Below the pieces are notes generated by a model. It worked only from the letters and a program-made list of their open reading frames with translations, was not told where the DNA came from and made no database searches. A DNA stretch of 64,000 nt, from contig PYST01000157.1 in NCBI GenBank assembly GCA_003049485.1, forward strand, positions 5,219 to 69,218. Direction: 5' to 3'. Shown here one piece after another: positions 12,357-23,400 of this stretch; positions within the stretch are counted from its first letter, which is position 1, and the number at the start of each line of letters is the position of its first letter. The position numbers were made by a program, and so were the translations under genes. The DNA comes from Ophioceras dolichostomum (Eukaryota; Ascomycota; Sordariomycetes; Magnaporthales; Ophioceraceae).

Positions 12357-15300
12357 TCACACAAAAATCCAATTCGGCAACCCCAACCCAACCGACCTGG
12401 GCTCACTACTATACGCCCTCTTCGCAACCGCCTGCATGATGACCTTCCACTCCAGCACGTCCTGCACGGGCCGGCCGAACTCCTCCGCCAGCCTGTTCGC
12501 GTCGAAGAACCGGCCGTCCTGGTCGTCCCCGTCCATGAGGTCCTCCAGGATCCGGCGCTTGTGTTCCTCGCTCGCCCGCCACCCACTCGAGCTGCTGGTG
12601 GGGACGGGCTCGTAGTCGTGGTCGTTGTCATCGTGATTGTAGTCGTGGTCGCCGCCGGGAGAGGTTGCGGCGATCTCGTTGTATCCCTCTTCGTTGTTGT
12701 ACTCCCCAGTACCGTATTGGTCCTCATCATCATGTTGGTCCCCGTTGTAGCGATCCTCATTGTTGTTGTTGTAGTCGTCCGCGCCGCCACCGTCGTCGCC
12801 GCTGTCGTCGACATCGTACAAATTGACGGCATCATTGATAGGCCCCATACGCTGTCTTGGCTGCTGCCTCTGCCGCTGCCGCTGCCGCTCTGGCGTCGGG
12901 GACCTAGCCTCGACTATAGTAGGCTGAGACATGGTACTATAGCCCATCCCAACCGTCCTCCAAAGCTCCATCCTCCGCCTCCGATACTCCGTCAGCGGAT
13001 TCTCGCCCATATTCCACGTCGAGGCCCTAAACGCCTCCAGCCCAACCCTCAGTTCCTCGTCCCTCCTCAGCTGCTCTTGCTCCTCGGCCTCCCTCACGGC
13101 CTTCTCCCTCTCCCGCTCGATCCTCCTCCTCTCCACATCTCTACGCCCCGCGGCCCTCGCCCGGGTCTCGAACAGGTCCAACGTCGCCTGCGCTTCGCGC
13201 ACGTGTCTGCCCAACGCGTCCAGCAGCTGGTCCAGCTCCTGGCGCCGGCGCGCTTGCATGTCTGCCTTTTGGAGCTGGCTTTTGCTGGGGCTCTGTGGCG
13301 GCCCCTTTTTGCCGTTGCCGTTGCCGTTGCCGTTATTACGTCCTCTCGACGCGGCGGCGTTAGCGCGTTGCGCGAGCAAAGGGTCGAGGGCAACCCAGAT
13401 ATTGTGGATCCAGTGCACTAGGTGCGAGAATATGGTCAGGACAGGCAGAGAAAACCGGCCTTCCTTTGCAGAGTTATACTGCGCCAGCACCGCGCTCGCG
13501 CGACGCAGCGTGGCTACCGCGACGGGGAAGACCATCGGCAGCAGGTCGTTGACGACCGAGTGGCGCTGGCACGCCTCCTTCATCGTCAGGGGCGCGTGTG
13601 GTTGTCCGCGCCGCAGTCTACGCGTGCAGAGCTCCCGGACGGCCTGGTCGATGAGGGACAGCCGGCGGCCGATGTGGGCCGCGTTGCGGCGTAGGTGCGC
13701 GCCCTGCGCGATGAGGCTGGCGGAGGAAGGGACGAGGTCCAGCTCGGACAGGAGCGAGTCGAGCGCGCTGTAGAGCCTCCTAGTGCTGAGCGAGCGGGTC
13801 ATGATGGCCTGGCTGGACATCTCGGGGAGCAGGGTCTCTTCCCAGTCTCTGCCGCGGTTGGTCCACTCTGGGTGCCGCATCAGGCGGTGGAGCTTGTCGA
13901 CCGCTTCGATGTTGAGGACGGTGAAGTGCTGGGACTCGAGGTCTCGGGGGCCGAATTTTAGGACGATTCGTGGATCGCCGCCGGATTGCTGGTCGCCTTC
14001 GCCTTCGCCCTCGCCAGCGAGAGCTTCGGCGTCGGGCCCAGCTTCATGGTTATTATTGGAACTACCAGGACCCTCCGGCGGGCGTTGGACCTCATTGTGG
14101 TCGTCGACATTGGTAACCCTCATGCTCCGCGAGCGGTTATTGCTGTTGCTAGCACCACTGTGACGCCGTTGCATGGCCTCTTCCAGTCCATCTTCAAGCT
14201 GAGCAGCGATCAACACACTCGCGCTCGCGTCGTCGTTACCGCCGTTAAGTTGTTGCCGTTGGTCGTCTCTAACCACCACCTCCTCCTCCTGCTCTCCCTC
14301 CTCTTCTCTTTCCTCGTACTGCACAACAGGATGATCGTCGACAAACATAGATTCCTCTTCCTCTTGATTGACATTCTGGTCAACAATCATGGCGTCCTCG
14401 TCGTTTGCAGGCACACCCTCGGCGTGGCCGTTGACATTCGTGCCGTTGTCTTGTACGTCCTGTTCGCCCTCAACGGATGTGCCTTGTTCGTCTTGATTGC
14501 CATCGCCGTCATCGTTGACATTCTCGGAAGAGGGCTTCACAATACGCTCAGCCTCAGGGGTCGCGAAGTCGTAGACAGAGATGCGGTGCTCCGCCAGCGA
14601 CGAGGCTCCTCCCCATCGCGGTCGAGGCGTCCGTTTACGGCGAGCACGCACCGCGACTCTATAGCGGCGCGAGCCGTGTGGAGGAGCTGGCTCCTCGGCA
14701 GGCACTTCTTCTTCTTCCTCCCCCTCGTGTCCTTCGCTCCGAGCAGGAGGAGGCGCTGCCTCAGCGACGGCCGCGGCCACAGTAACCACACTTGTTGTTA
14801 TGGTTTGCCCTTCCTGTCCATCTTCATCTTCATCGTCGAGTTCGTCCGGAAGCGGGAGGCTCCACTCGGCCAGGATCTCGGCGATGCCGGCTTCGGCTGA
14901 CGAGGCGCGTTCGATCGAGGCGGGGGTGGTGTGCGTTTCCTCCATGATCGCTGAGAATCGGGCCTTGCGTTTGCGGCTAGCGTGCGTGGCTGTGGTTGGC
15001 CGGTCCGGCGTCGATGGGTCGGGGTTTGGCGAGGGCCATTGGGGATACGTCTGGTCGGGCGAGTCCGTCTGCGGCAGTCCTCCATCCCCGCTCGTCCGCG
15101 GAGGCGTGGGGCTTTCCCGGGCGGCTGAGCTCTCCGGCGCTGGTGAATTCACCGGAGCCGAGCTCGCGGGGTCGGCGGCGGCTGATCTCTCGACAGGTGG
15201 TGCGTCATGTTCTGGTGAATTTTCCAGCGGCGCACCCAACTCGATTCTAATCGGCTCCTCCCTGACGACGGTAGCGGCGGCGGCGGCGGCGGCGTCGTCG

Positions 15301-15416
15301 GCTAGTCGTTTCTTTTTTTTCTTCACCTTTCCCGTGGCAGACTCTTGATCCACGACGGAGTCGACATGCCCCAGTTTCATGCGTTTGCGGGTGTGCCTCT
15401 TGGCGTAGTGAGGCAT
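12357..15416 (-). CDS. large acidic low-complexity protein of unknown function (about 1019 aa)
   Basis: Not recognised. It is one uninterrupted frame. I prefer the ATG at 15416 (MPHYAKRHTRKRMKLG) to an in-frame ATG at 15530 because a TATATTATAC box falls between the two. The N-terminal 40 residues are strongly basic. The next 450 or so are Pro/Glu/Asp-rich and include a patch RKRKARFSAIMEE. An ordered core begins near plus position 13975 (IVLKFGPRDLESQHFTVLN) and runs through helices such as WEETLLPEM and VNDLLPMVFPVAVATLRRA to about 13370. It is followed by a charged helical segment rich in Arg/Glu, an Asn/Asp/Gly-rich stretch and a short C-terminal region (WRASEEHKRRILEDLM...RLAEEFGRPVQDVLEWK) that resembles a small helical DNA-binding fold. 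Nuclear location is inferred from the basic patches only. It lies 480 bases downstream of MET10 in the same orientation, with no sign of functional linkage. Confidence 0.7.
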   Translation of the reverse strand: MPHYAKRHTRKRMKLGHVDSVVDQESATGKVKKKKKRLADDAAAAAAATVVREEPIRIELGAPLENSPEHDAPPVERSAAADPASSAPVNSPAPESSAARESPTPPRTSGDGGLPQTDSPDQTYPQWPSPNPDPSTPDRPTTATHASRKRKARFSAIMEETHTTPASIERASSAEAGIAEILAEWSLPLPDELDDEDEDGQEGQTITTSVVTVAAAVAEAAPPPARSEGHEGEEEEEVPAEEPAPPHGSRRYRVAVRARRKRTPRPRWGGASSLAEHRISVYDFATPEAERIVKPSSENVNDDGDGNQDEQGTSVEGEQDVQDNGTNVNGHAEGVPANDEDAMIVDQNVNQEEEESMFVDDHPVVQYEEREEEGEQEEEVVVRDDQRQQLNGGNDDASASVLIAAQLEDGLEEAMQRRHSGASNSNNRSRSMRVTNVDDHNEVQRPPEGPGSSNNNHEAGPDAEALAGEGEGEGDQQSGGDPRIVLKFGPRDLESQHFTVLNIEAVDKLHRLMRHPEWTNRGRDWEETLLPEMSSQAIMTRSLSTRRLYSALDSLLSELDLVPSSASLIAQGAHLRRNAAHIGRRLSLIDQAVRELCTRRLRRGQPHAPLTMKEACQRHSVVNDLLPMVFPVAVATLRRASAVLAQYNSAKEGRFSLPVLTIFSHLVHWIHNIWVALDPLLAQRANAAASRGRNNGNGNGNGKKGPPQSPSKSQLQKADMQARRRQELDQLLDALGRHVREAQATLDLFETRARAAGRRDVERRRIEREREKAVREAEEQEQLRRDEELRVGLEAFRASTWNMGENPLTEYRRRRMELWRTVGMGYSTMSQPTIVEARSPTPERQRQRQRQQPRQRMGPINDAVNLYDVDDSGDDGGGADDYNNNNEDRYNGDQHDDEDQYGTGEYNNEEGYNEIAATSPGGDHDYNHDDNDHDYEPVPTSSSSGWRASEEHKRRILEDLMDGDDQDGRFFDANRLAEEFGRPVQDVLEWKVIMQAVAKRAYSSEPRSVGLGLPNWIFV

Positions 15417-15895
15417 CCTCGGTCTTCCCCCAGGACGCGCCAGAGTGCACCAGTATAATATAGATTTAGGCTCATAGGCATCCAGCAGCTTCTTCTTATC
15501 CTTTTCGTCGTCGTCTTCCTGCTTCATCAACCAGTGTGTCCATGAGACAGCTGGTTTGCAGCTTAGGAAGCCGCAAGGCTATCTCTCTGCGTGTATGTGG
15601 TAAGAGGAAAGGTGGGCTGTTCTTTTTAGTGGGAGGCTGGTGGGTTTTCTAGAAGCCTGCAGCATGCTTAGAGCTTGGAAGAGCCTGGACCCTCAATTGC
15701 GGGGTTACCCCATTTGGGTTGCAACTTAGAAATTTCATGGTACATGTATCTTCACTGAAAGCGATCGCTGAAGTGAACAACGATTGATGTTCTTTCCAGT
15801 CATGTTCACCTGCGCTAATGGTGGTAGTATTCCTCCTGGGACTAATACAAACGAATGAAGAGGCCAAGCACTCCTAATAATCAATTTGCTACAAA
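15417..15895. other. promoter of the acidic protein and 3' flank of MET10
   Basis: No gene is seen. A TATATTATAC box on the minus strand near 15452-15462 precedes the preferred start at 15416. Confidence 0.4.
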
Positions 15896-18800
15896 TCAGT
15901 ACACCTCCAGCACATACCGGCCATCCTCCTTAAGCCTCTCAATCTCCTTGCGCGGATCAACCTTCCGCCCGCTAAGCTTAGCCTCCTCGGCGATAGCCTC
16001 CTGCAGCACGACCGTGACGTCGGGCACAGGCCACGTGGGACCGCACAGGTAGAACGAGCCACTGTCAGTGATGTACGACTTGACGATGTCCGTCATGGTC
16101 TGGCGCATGCGGTCCTGGATGTAGATCTTCTGCGGCTGGTCGCGCGAGAAGGCGGCGCCGAGCAGCGTGATGACGCCCGCGTCCAGGTACGCCTCCCACT
16201 CCTCGCCATACAAATACTCCTCGCGCTGGTGCCTGCTGCCGAGGTACAAGAGTATAGCGCCGATCTCCTTGCCTTGCGCCTTCTGCATGGCGCGGTACTG
16301 CACGAAGGCGCGGAAGGGCGCCAGGCCCGTGCCCAGACCCGCCATGATCAACGGCGCGGTGTCGGCCGTGGGCAGCTTCATGACGGACGGCTTCACGGAC
16401 ACGGTGACGGCCGAGCCGACGGGCAGCTGCGACAGGTAGCGCGTCGCCTGGCCGTAGCGGGTGCGGCCCCGCGTGTCCACCCAGTCGACGACGACGATCA
16501 TGAGAGAGACGGAGTTAGGCGTCACGGCCTGCGCGGACGCGATGGAATATTCGCGCCGCTTGAGCGGGCTGACGATGCGGGCCAGGTCGTTGAAGGACGG
16601 GCGAGCGGACGAGAACTCCTCCAGCACATCGACGTACGTGAGCGTGTCGACCTCGGAGCGCTGCTTGAACTCGTCTGCGCCCTCCTTGCCGCCCAGAGCC
16701 GCGAGCTTCTTCAGCTGCAGCTCGTCCGTCGCGAACTCGGCCAGGCACTCGTAGAACCGCTTCGGCGGCTTGCCGAGGATGTCGAGATTCTGCACAAGGG
16801 ACTGATACACGGTGCGTGTCTCCAGCGCCTCCGGGTCTTCGCGCGAGGGCACCTGCACGACGGCATCAGCGTCGAGGCCGTAGGAGTTGATGAAGGCCTC
16901 GACTTGGGCCGGGTCGTTGTCCGCGTGGATGCCCAGCGCCTCGCCGATCTGGTAGGTGAGCCCTGAATCTCCCAGGTCGAACTCGATGTGGAAGATGTTG
17001 CGGTCGTAGGCCTGCGGCGTGAGGCGGCGGTTCTCCTGGACGCGCACAGTGAAGGTCTGGACGGACAGGTCTGGACGCAGGCCGTCCGTCGTGCCATAGG
17101 CCTCCTTGAACACGAGACCCTTGGCAGCGGCCTGCCAGTCTGTGAGATCCTGCGTCTGCTCCGGCTCCTCCTTGTCGAAGGGCACGAAACTGTGGTTCCT
17201 GATGGAGTCCTTCAGCACGGGAGCCACGAAATCGGCGGGCAACTCGGCCCAGGAGGACGGCACGTCGATCTTCCGGAGGCACTCGGACAGGGCGTTGATG
17301 CACTCTTGGACCGTCTGGCGGTCTTCAAGAGCACCGACCAGTTCAGCCAGCCGCTCCGGCGAGATGTCAGGCCGGGCCACGGCGAAGAAGGCGACCTCGA
17401 CCAGCTGCTTAGCCACGTTCTCGTAGGCTGGCGAAGATGAAGTGTCCAGAATAAAAAGCTCAATGGACTTCTCCTGGATTTCCTTCCGCATGTTTGCGGG
17501 GATGCGCTTCTCCACATCCTCCTCTTTGAAGTTGGGCAGCTTAACGAGAAGCTTACCTCCGGTCTTGACGCCACGCGCGATGGCAACCTCCTTCAAGAGC
17601 TTCTCCTCGCCGACGAAAGAGACATCGGCATCTTCCACGGCGTAAGGAGAATCGATCGCCCTCTTGGAGGTTCTGATATCAGTCCGCACGATGCCGCCTT
17701 GGATGGCATTGTCATACACGTCGTGCACATAGACGTTGCTCGTCGATTGCTTGGTCAGGAGAGCACCGACAGTCTTGGGCGACGTGGCGGCTGCAGAGTT
17801 ATCCAAGTCCCAGAAGGAGTACTGCAGGACGTGGCCGAGCTGTCCGAGGCGGACCTCGGATGCTGCCTCGCTATTCTTGGTGGTGAGCTTGAGGATGACG
17901 GAAGCCAGTGACTTCGGCGTGAGATTCTGCGTAGCACCGTACTTCGCATCAACGACGGACGGCTCGTGGTCCCACTTGCTCGAGAAGGAGACAGCAGTGA
18001 CGACGTCGGAGTAAAGCGTCGACTGGACCGAAACGTCATGCGCCTGCGCCTCACTTCGGACCTGACCGAATACTGCGATCTGTCGCACGGAGTCAGGGAG
18101 GACGTCTAGGAAGGCCTCCTCGATGAACGGGCGGTAGATGCGGACGCTGACGGCGCCAATCTTCTTGCCCTGATCGGCCAGGTGGGCTACGACCTGGCTG
18201 GCGATCTGGGACTCGACGCTTCCGAAGACGACGAGGACCGTCTCCGGCGCCTCGTGGCCGAAGTACTCGAAGGGCCGGTACTCTGTGCCAAGCTCGTCGT
18301 TGAACGCACGGAGCGCCTCGAACACCTTGCCCGCAACATCGAGCCTCTTGTTGAGAGAAGAGACGGTCCTGGACACGCTGGAGTAGATGTGACGGATGCC
18401 AGCCTCGTTCAGCGTGTCCACCACGCGAACGGTCTCGCGCGCCGTGCGCACGCCGTCGTACAAGTGAAGCGTGGGGACCAGGCCAGCCAGAAGCGTGGCG
18501 AATATGGCCATGTGCTGTGCCTCGTACGCCGACGAGCTCGACACGAGCCCTAGGCCGAGTTCGTCAGCGATCTGCAGGGCGCTGCCATACTCAGCCACCA
18601 AGCCACCGTTCTCGCCGCCCGCGAAGTCCAGAGCAGTCACGTGGGCGACGAACGGGCTAGCCACGGCGTACAATAGCGACAGCTGGTCGAGCGCCCCGCG
18701 GAGGTGGCGCAGGCTCGACGAAGGCGCAAGAACCGTCTGCGGGAAGTGGCGTCTGCTTAGGTCGAAGTCTGGGGAGAAGATGTACCCCAGGGCGAAGGCG

Positions 18801-19162
18801 CCCGCACCGGTGCGGATCTGCAGAGGCAGAACCTCGGTGGTGGAACCGTGGATGTTGGGTTCCCTCTGAGCCGCCCACGACTTGGCCGCGAGGTCGAGGT
18901 CGAATGTCTCGGGAGAATACGAGAAGATCTTGTCCGACAGCTGGTAGGCGATCTGCTGCACCAGGAGCTGCGCCGTCACGTACGTGGGCCCCGAGATGGA
19001 CGCGAGAGAGACCTGCTGGCCCAGGGGCAGGCTTGACGAACGCGACAGCGGCAAAGAAGACGGCTGCTCCTTGGTGATACCCTTCTCAGAAGGCAGGAGG
19101 CCAGCAACGCCGGCGACGGCAAAGGCAACGCCGCCAGAAGTGTCGTCCTGTTTCAGATGCAT
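15896..19162 (-). CDS. MET10: sulfite reductase (NADPH) flavoprotein alpha subunit
   Basis: Passes electrons from NADPH through FAD to the hemoprotein subunit, which reduces sulfite to sulfide in sulfate assimilation (family knowledge). Single exon of about 1088 codons, close to yeast Met10 (1035). I set the start at 19162 (MHLKQDDTSGG) rather than an in-frame ATG at 19261 whose extra residues look like translated leader. The N-terminal half is the pyruvate:ferredoxin-oxidoreductase-like region that fungal alpha subunits carry in place of a flavodoxin domain. The C-terminal half is a ferredoxin-NADP reductase module: RREYSIAS (FAD binding, about residue 870), GTGLAPFRAF (NADPH pyrophosphate loop, about 944) and YLCGP (about 1039), ending in DGRYVLEVY. 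The key FAD and NADPH motifs are all present. A TCACGTGA element lies 767 bases upstream, matching the sulfur-regulon box used by Cbf1/Met4 in yeast. Confidence 0.95.
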   Translation of the reverse strand: MHLKQDDTSGGVAFAVAGVAGLLPSEKGITKEQPSSLPLSRSSSLPLGQQVSLASISGPTYVTAQLLVQQIAYQLSDKIFSYSPETFDLDLAAKSWAAQREPNIHGSTTEVLPLQIRTGAGAFALGYIFSPDFDLSRRHFPQTVLAPSSSLRHLRGALDQLSLLYAVASPFVAHVTALDFAGGENGGLVAEYGSALQIADELGLGLVSSSSAYEAQHMAIFATLLAGLVPTLHLYDGVRTARETVRVVDTLNEAGIRHIYSSVSRTVSSLNKRLDVAGKVFEALRAFNDELGTEYRPFEYFGHEAPETVLVVFGSVESQIASQVVAHLADQGKKIGAVSVRIYRPFIEEAFLDVLPDSVRQIAVFGQVRSEAQAHDVSVQSTLYSDVVTAVSFSSKWDHEPSVVDAKYGATQNLTPKSLASVILKLTTKNSEAASEVRLGQLGHVLQYSFWDLDNSAAATSPKTVGALLTKQSTSNVYVHDVYDNAIQGGIVRTDIRTSKRAIDSPYAVEDADVSFVGEEKLLKEVAIARGVKTGGKLLVKLPNFKEEDVEKRIPANMRKEIQEKSIELFILDTSSSPAYENVAKQLVEVAFFAVARPDISPERLAELVGALEDRQTVQECINALSECLRKIDVPSSWAELPADFVAPVLKDSIRNHSFVPFDKEEPEQTQDLTDWQAAAKGLVFKEAYGTTDGLRPDLSVQTFTVRVQENRRLTPQAYDRNIFHIEFDLGDSGLTYQIGEALGIHADNDPAQVEAFINSYGLDADAVVQVPSREDPEALETRTVYQSLVQNLDILGKPPKRFYECLAEFATDELQLKKLAALGGKEGADEFKQRSEVDTLTYVDVLEEFSSARPSFNDLARIVSPLKRREYSIASAQAVTPNSVSLMIVVVDWVDTRGRTRYGQATRYLSQLPVGSAVTVSVKPSVMKLPTADTAPLIMAGLGTGLAPFRAFVQYRAMQKAQGKEIGAILLYLGSRHQREEYLYGEEWEAYLDAGVITLLGAAFSRDQPQKIYIQDRMRQTMTDIVKSYITDSGSFYLCGPTWPVPDVTVVLQEAIAEEAKLSGRKVDPRKEIERLKEDGRYVLEVY

Positions 19163-19928
19163 TTTCCGTATTCCTTCCTTCTGTGGTACGAGGAAGAAAA
19201 TGCTCTCCGAGCAATGAGCAGAGAGAGAAAGACGGAGAGAGGAAAGAAAGAGACCCGACAACTTTCGTATCTTTGTCTTCGAGGTTCAAGACAACAGAAA
19301 GAGACGCGAGGAATAAAAAAAAAGCGATGTCGCAACCCTCTCGCTCTGCTTGGGCAACAACAGGGTCCTGTGGCCGAGAGCCGCAGGAAATGGAGCAAGA
19401 AGGGGGGGGTGTGAAGAACAACCCTGGAAGGTCCCAAAACCGAAAAAAAGCAACTCCGAGAGGTTTGGAAAGACCCGACTGAGGCCTCTGTTTCGGGACT
19501 TGCAATACTCCCAAGCGAAAACTGAGCGAAGGGGGAAATTTTTGTGGTTCCAAGAGGACCAGGAGGCAAAAACTAGCAAGTCTCTACGGCTTCGTAGATG
19601 TGCCGGGCTTGTAAGTCCCAGCTAGAGGAAGGGGGAAAAAAATTTACCGACCGATATCCGGAGGGGGTCCGAGACTTACAAAGCACGTCTGTGATGCAAT
19701 TGCCGTCTAAATTAGGTGGCAGTCTGTTAGAAACTTTCATATCCGGTTCCTCCTGGAGCTTGAGTCGGTGGTGGTGGTGGTAGTGGTGGTTGTAAGAGAA
19801 GCAACGAGCATGGCATTCTGACGAGCTCGATCACGCAATTCCCCTAGTCTCTGATAGGCTTAGCGGAGGCTGCTCACCCCTGTCGGTGACCCGCCCCCGA
19901 CAGCCATGTGGGGAGATCACGGGACAAA

Positions 19929-19936
19929 TCACGTGA
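19929..19936. promoter_or_regulatory. TCACGTGA sulfur-regulon-like box upstream of MET10
   Basis: A perfect 8-base palindrome 767 bases upstream of the MET10 ATG. In budding yeast TCACGTG is the Cbf1-Met4-Met28 site of MET genes. Shorter CACGTG cores occur elsewhere in the window (for example near 34078, 34291, 55707 and 60391), so the position and full 8-mer are suggestive, not proof. Confidence 0.4.
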
Positions 19937-20443
19937 TAGAGGCATTTCTTCCATTGTCGTGGTTCGAAGCCTCGCGCCACGGCTGACAGACAGCAAAGGT
20001 TCTTCGGCCGAGTAGCATCAAACCCTCTTTTTCTCTCATTTGTTATTCCAGAGTTATTTTCGCTTGGTGCATCAATGGTGGTTGTCCATCCTCCGTTCGA
20101 GCTTTCTAAGTCAAAATGGGAGTTTGGGTCGAACGATCGGACCCGACTCATTGCCCGCACGACGGCTGTTCAATTTGGGACCTCGTACCTGACTGAAATG
20201 AATGACACGACCTTGCCTCAGACAGTGTGCAACGTCGTCTAACAGACAGACTTACGGACCCGAGGCGAAATCTCTGGATGATATTCCGGCTCCTCCTTCT
20301 CTCTTTCCCTCGCGATTTATGCTGCTGAAGACTCAGTACCTTGGCAGCCAAAGAGGTACCTACCCACAGGCGGATTGACCTATTTCTCCTTACGAGCATT
20401 TGTTTTAGCTCGGGTCGTGCGTGCGTGCGGTTTTAGTCTCTCC

Positions 20444-20463
20444 AAAAAAAAAAAAAAAAAAAA
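20444..20463. repeat. 20-base poly(A) run
   Basis: Homopolymer in intergenic DNA. It could be an old retroposed tail or simple slippage; no coding relic or target-site duplication was recognised next to it. Confidence 0.6.
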
Positions 20464-23400
20464 GAGGCAATATGCTCCAGCATCACGTCCCGCCAGTCTC
20501 GGAGGGCCGGATTATCGGATTTGAGTCTGGAGCAGGAGTTTCTTTTTACTTTCAATGTTGTAGGGCGGGGCGAAAACAAAGGCGAGCGAGTGTGTTTGTC
20601 TCCTTTCTGCCTGTGGTTCTGCCCCGAGTTTAGTTGGCTAAGCTAGCCCTATACTCTATCCGTTATTCGCCACTACTCGGGTACCCGGGAGTCGTCAAAC
20701 ACTTCGTTGGACGGGCCATCGTCACCAAGCCCTGAATCCGGCCCCTCCGAGGAATGGACCAACTTGATGCCGGCTGACCACCGGCGTCGGGAGGGTGTCC
20801 CTACCGAATTGGCGTTTGTTGCCGCCCCGAAATAACAATGACATCCCGTTCGGTGACAATAACGTCCCCCGCGGAGCCTCGGCGCCAGAGAAGCTACTGG
20901 AAGCCAAAATTCGCCACATTTTTCTTTTTCCTTATTACCTTTTGCCGCGCAACGTGCGCAACGGTTGCTTTTGCTGGGTGGTGGCGTATTCATTTGACGG
21001 ATGACGTGCATCCCATCACCTACCGGGGCTCCTCCCGCCCGGTTCGAAAGCTTCCTTTTTGTTACTGAAGTGGTGTGTGTGGGTGTGCGTGGGTGTGCGT
21101 TCAAGCTTAAAAACGTGCCGGATATTACTTCACGGCGGTTCCGTCATGAGACCCGAGGCTTGCTTGCTTCCTCGCCCGGGTAGCTGGGTAGCCCGGCCAA
21201 CACCAGGCCACAAGGCCTCACGAGTGGGCGTATGTTACTTGTCTCTCGGTCAGGTCTGAGGCCTGAGGCCTGTCTGATGGGAGCACACGATGATGCAGGG
21301 TCGGTCATCACATCCCACCGGATCGCACAAGGGACCGACCGTCATGCACACCGCATGTTTGTCTCAGAGCGGCTAGAAACGCAGTTGGACGGGAGCAGGC
21401 ACGCCACTCGCTCGAGGTTTTCCTGCAGGTACTACTGTAGGTCAACAGCGGAGAATGGGTGTTTTAGGCGTGTGTGAGTACTACTAGTAGTATGTACGTG
21501 CGCGGGTTTGTGATGCTCTGCGGCCTTTTGCTTGCATGGTTTGTTCCTGAGCCTTCCAGCTCCGTGGGTCGAGAGTGCGAGATTGCTGAGACATGCTATC
21601 GATGACGGGCGAGAGAGCTAGGGGGAAGCCGTGGAGGCGATCCATCTATGCATGTAGCCTCTTGAAATCGCTTCCCCGCCCGCTTGTTCCGGCATCCGGC
21701 ATGATCGAAAGCACGTTCGGCGGCTTGGTGGAGACGGAGGGGGTTAAGTACTACAATTATCAGGCGAAGGAACGAGGTGGGCCACTCTCGCCTCCGCCTA
21801 CAGGCAACAGAGGAGAGAGAGAAAGAGATCTGAGTCTGTGGACACGGGAGCGCTAGTGTCGTCATTCCTCCCTAACGGGCGACGGAACGCCTCCTATAAC
21901 GGCTGGGTTTCCTTGAGGTATCAATGACGTCCAGTCCGTCGCTTCGAAGAGATGGAAGATGGCGCTCGGGGGCGTAACGAGCAACAAGTGGCTTGACGCC
22001 TCTCGCCTGCCAAAACTGCATCGACGTTACGGGATAGCCGAGCTGTATCCAGGGATTAGGGCACGCAAGCGCGCTTAAATTTTGGGGCCTCTGCTGGGAG
22101 GAACCGAGATCGGTGGCCTAGATTTTACAGGTCTAGTTTGTGTGTCCTCATATGTGAGTGATGGGCTCCTTGCAAGTTGACGATGGGCGGCCCGCCCTGT
22201 CCCATGCTCCATGCAAGAGACCGCAACGGGGACGGGAGTGGGAATGAGTATGGATCGGCTAGGCGCTGACTTGTTATGCCCAAGGCTGGAAGCCCCTATC
22301 TACACAGTACATTCTGTGGTTGTGCACTCGGCATGCGTAGGTAGTACACAAGCAGAAGGAGAGGATGGTCGCCCGTCCCATCGAATCCTTGGAAACTCGA
22401 GAAGATTGGCTGTTATCTGGACTCCCACCCGTTCGAAGGAACGTTGTGGACGGGTGCAGAACTCCTCGAGACCTCGAGATCGGAGTCACACAGAGGCGAT
22501 TGCAGCCAAGAACTTTGTTTTCGTGCCAGCTGGCAGCCTAGAAGCTAGTAGAGGTCTCCCGAAGAGTCGTGGTAGGTAAGCAACTTTTTTGATCCCTGAA
22601 TGGCGATGACTGGAAGATGACTGGAGGACGATCAGGTATCAGGATACTTTTCGCTGTAGGAGGTCGGGTGGCGACATGACGGCCGGGATAGGGAAGCGGG
22701 TTCCCCACCACCGAACCACGGGCGGCACGGCTCGGCACATGCGTTAGGTCTTCGTCCGTTCCTACTGCATTCAGCACATATTATGTCATGGACTGCGAGG
22801 TTTGTGCGTGAACCTTATCCAGTCACTCTCAACCACTCCCTTCTCCCGGCCATCACACCCTATCCTTTATCCCCCTTTAGCGATTCATGTTCTGATAGCA
22901 ACAGCAATCATTGGTCGTTTGGGGTCGGTAGGTGGGTTCTATGACTGGGGGGAAGCACAAACCCCTCACGAGGCTCGTCAGACCGCGGCCAAGAGAGAGA
23001 GAGCAGCGATGGAGGGTAGGGCAGTGCGACTTTCTCTGCACTTCTCGTCCGTTACCGGTGAAGAAGGCCATCGGTTCTTACTAGTAGCAGCTTCCCGGCA
23101 GGCAGATAAGCTTCAGTGGGAAGGTGCCCGCAGATCGGGGATGCTATTGAATACGGCTGTCTCGACTTTTCCGAGCCTAAACAGGTGAAGTTGTCTCACC
23201 GCCGCTTGCACCTGTCCTGTCAGATTCCATCCAAGACTGTTCCGGGTCGTCAATATTGACTAATCCCTGCCTGTGCCTTGCAGAAGCTGCTGCTGCCCTC
23301 AGAGCCGGGATGTCCCCATCTAGGCAAGGCCTCTGCCGCCTTTGGTCTGATGACCACATCCTTGCCCGTGACGGCGCCTCCCGACTTTTGCGGTTTTCGC

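Noticed and set aside
12339..13421. 360-codon plus-strand frame opposite the acidic protein
   Set aside because: Pro/Leu/Val-rich antisense of low-complexity sequence; no start context or domain.
19955..19985. GGTTCGAA B-box-like sequence as a tRNA
   Set aside because: The flanking bases do not form a T stem and no acceptor partner or A box is found.
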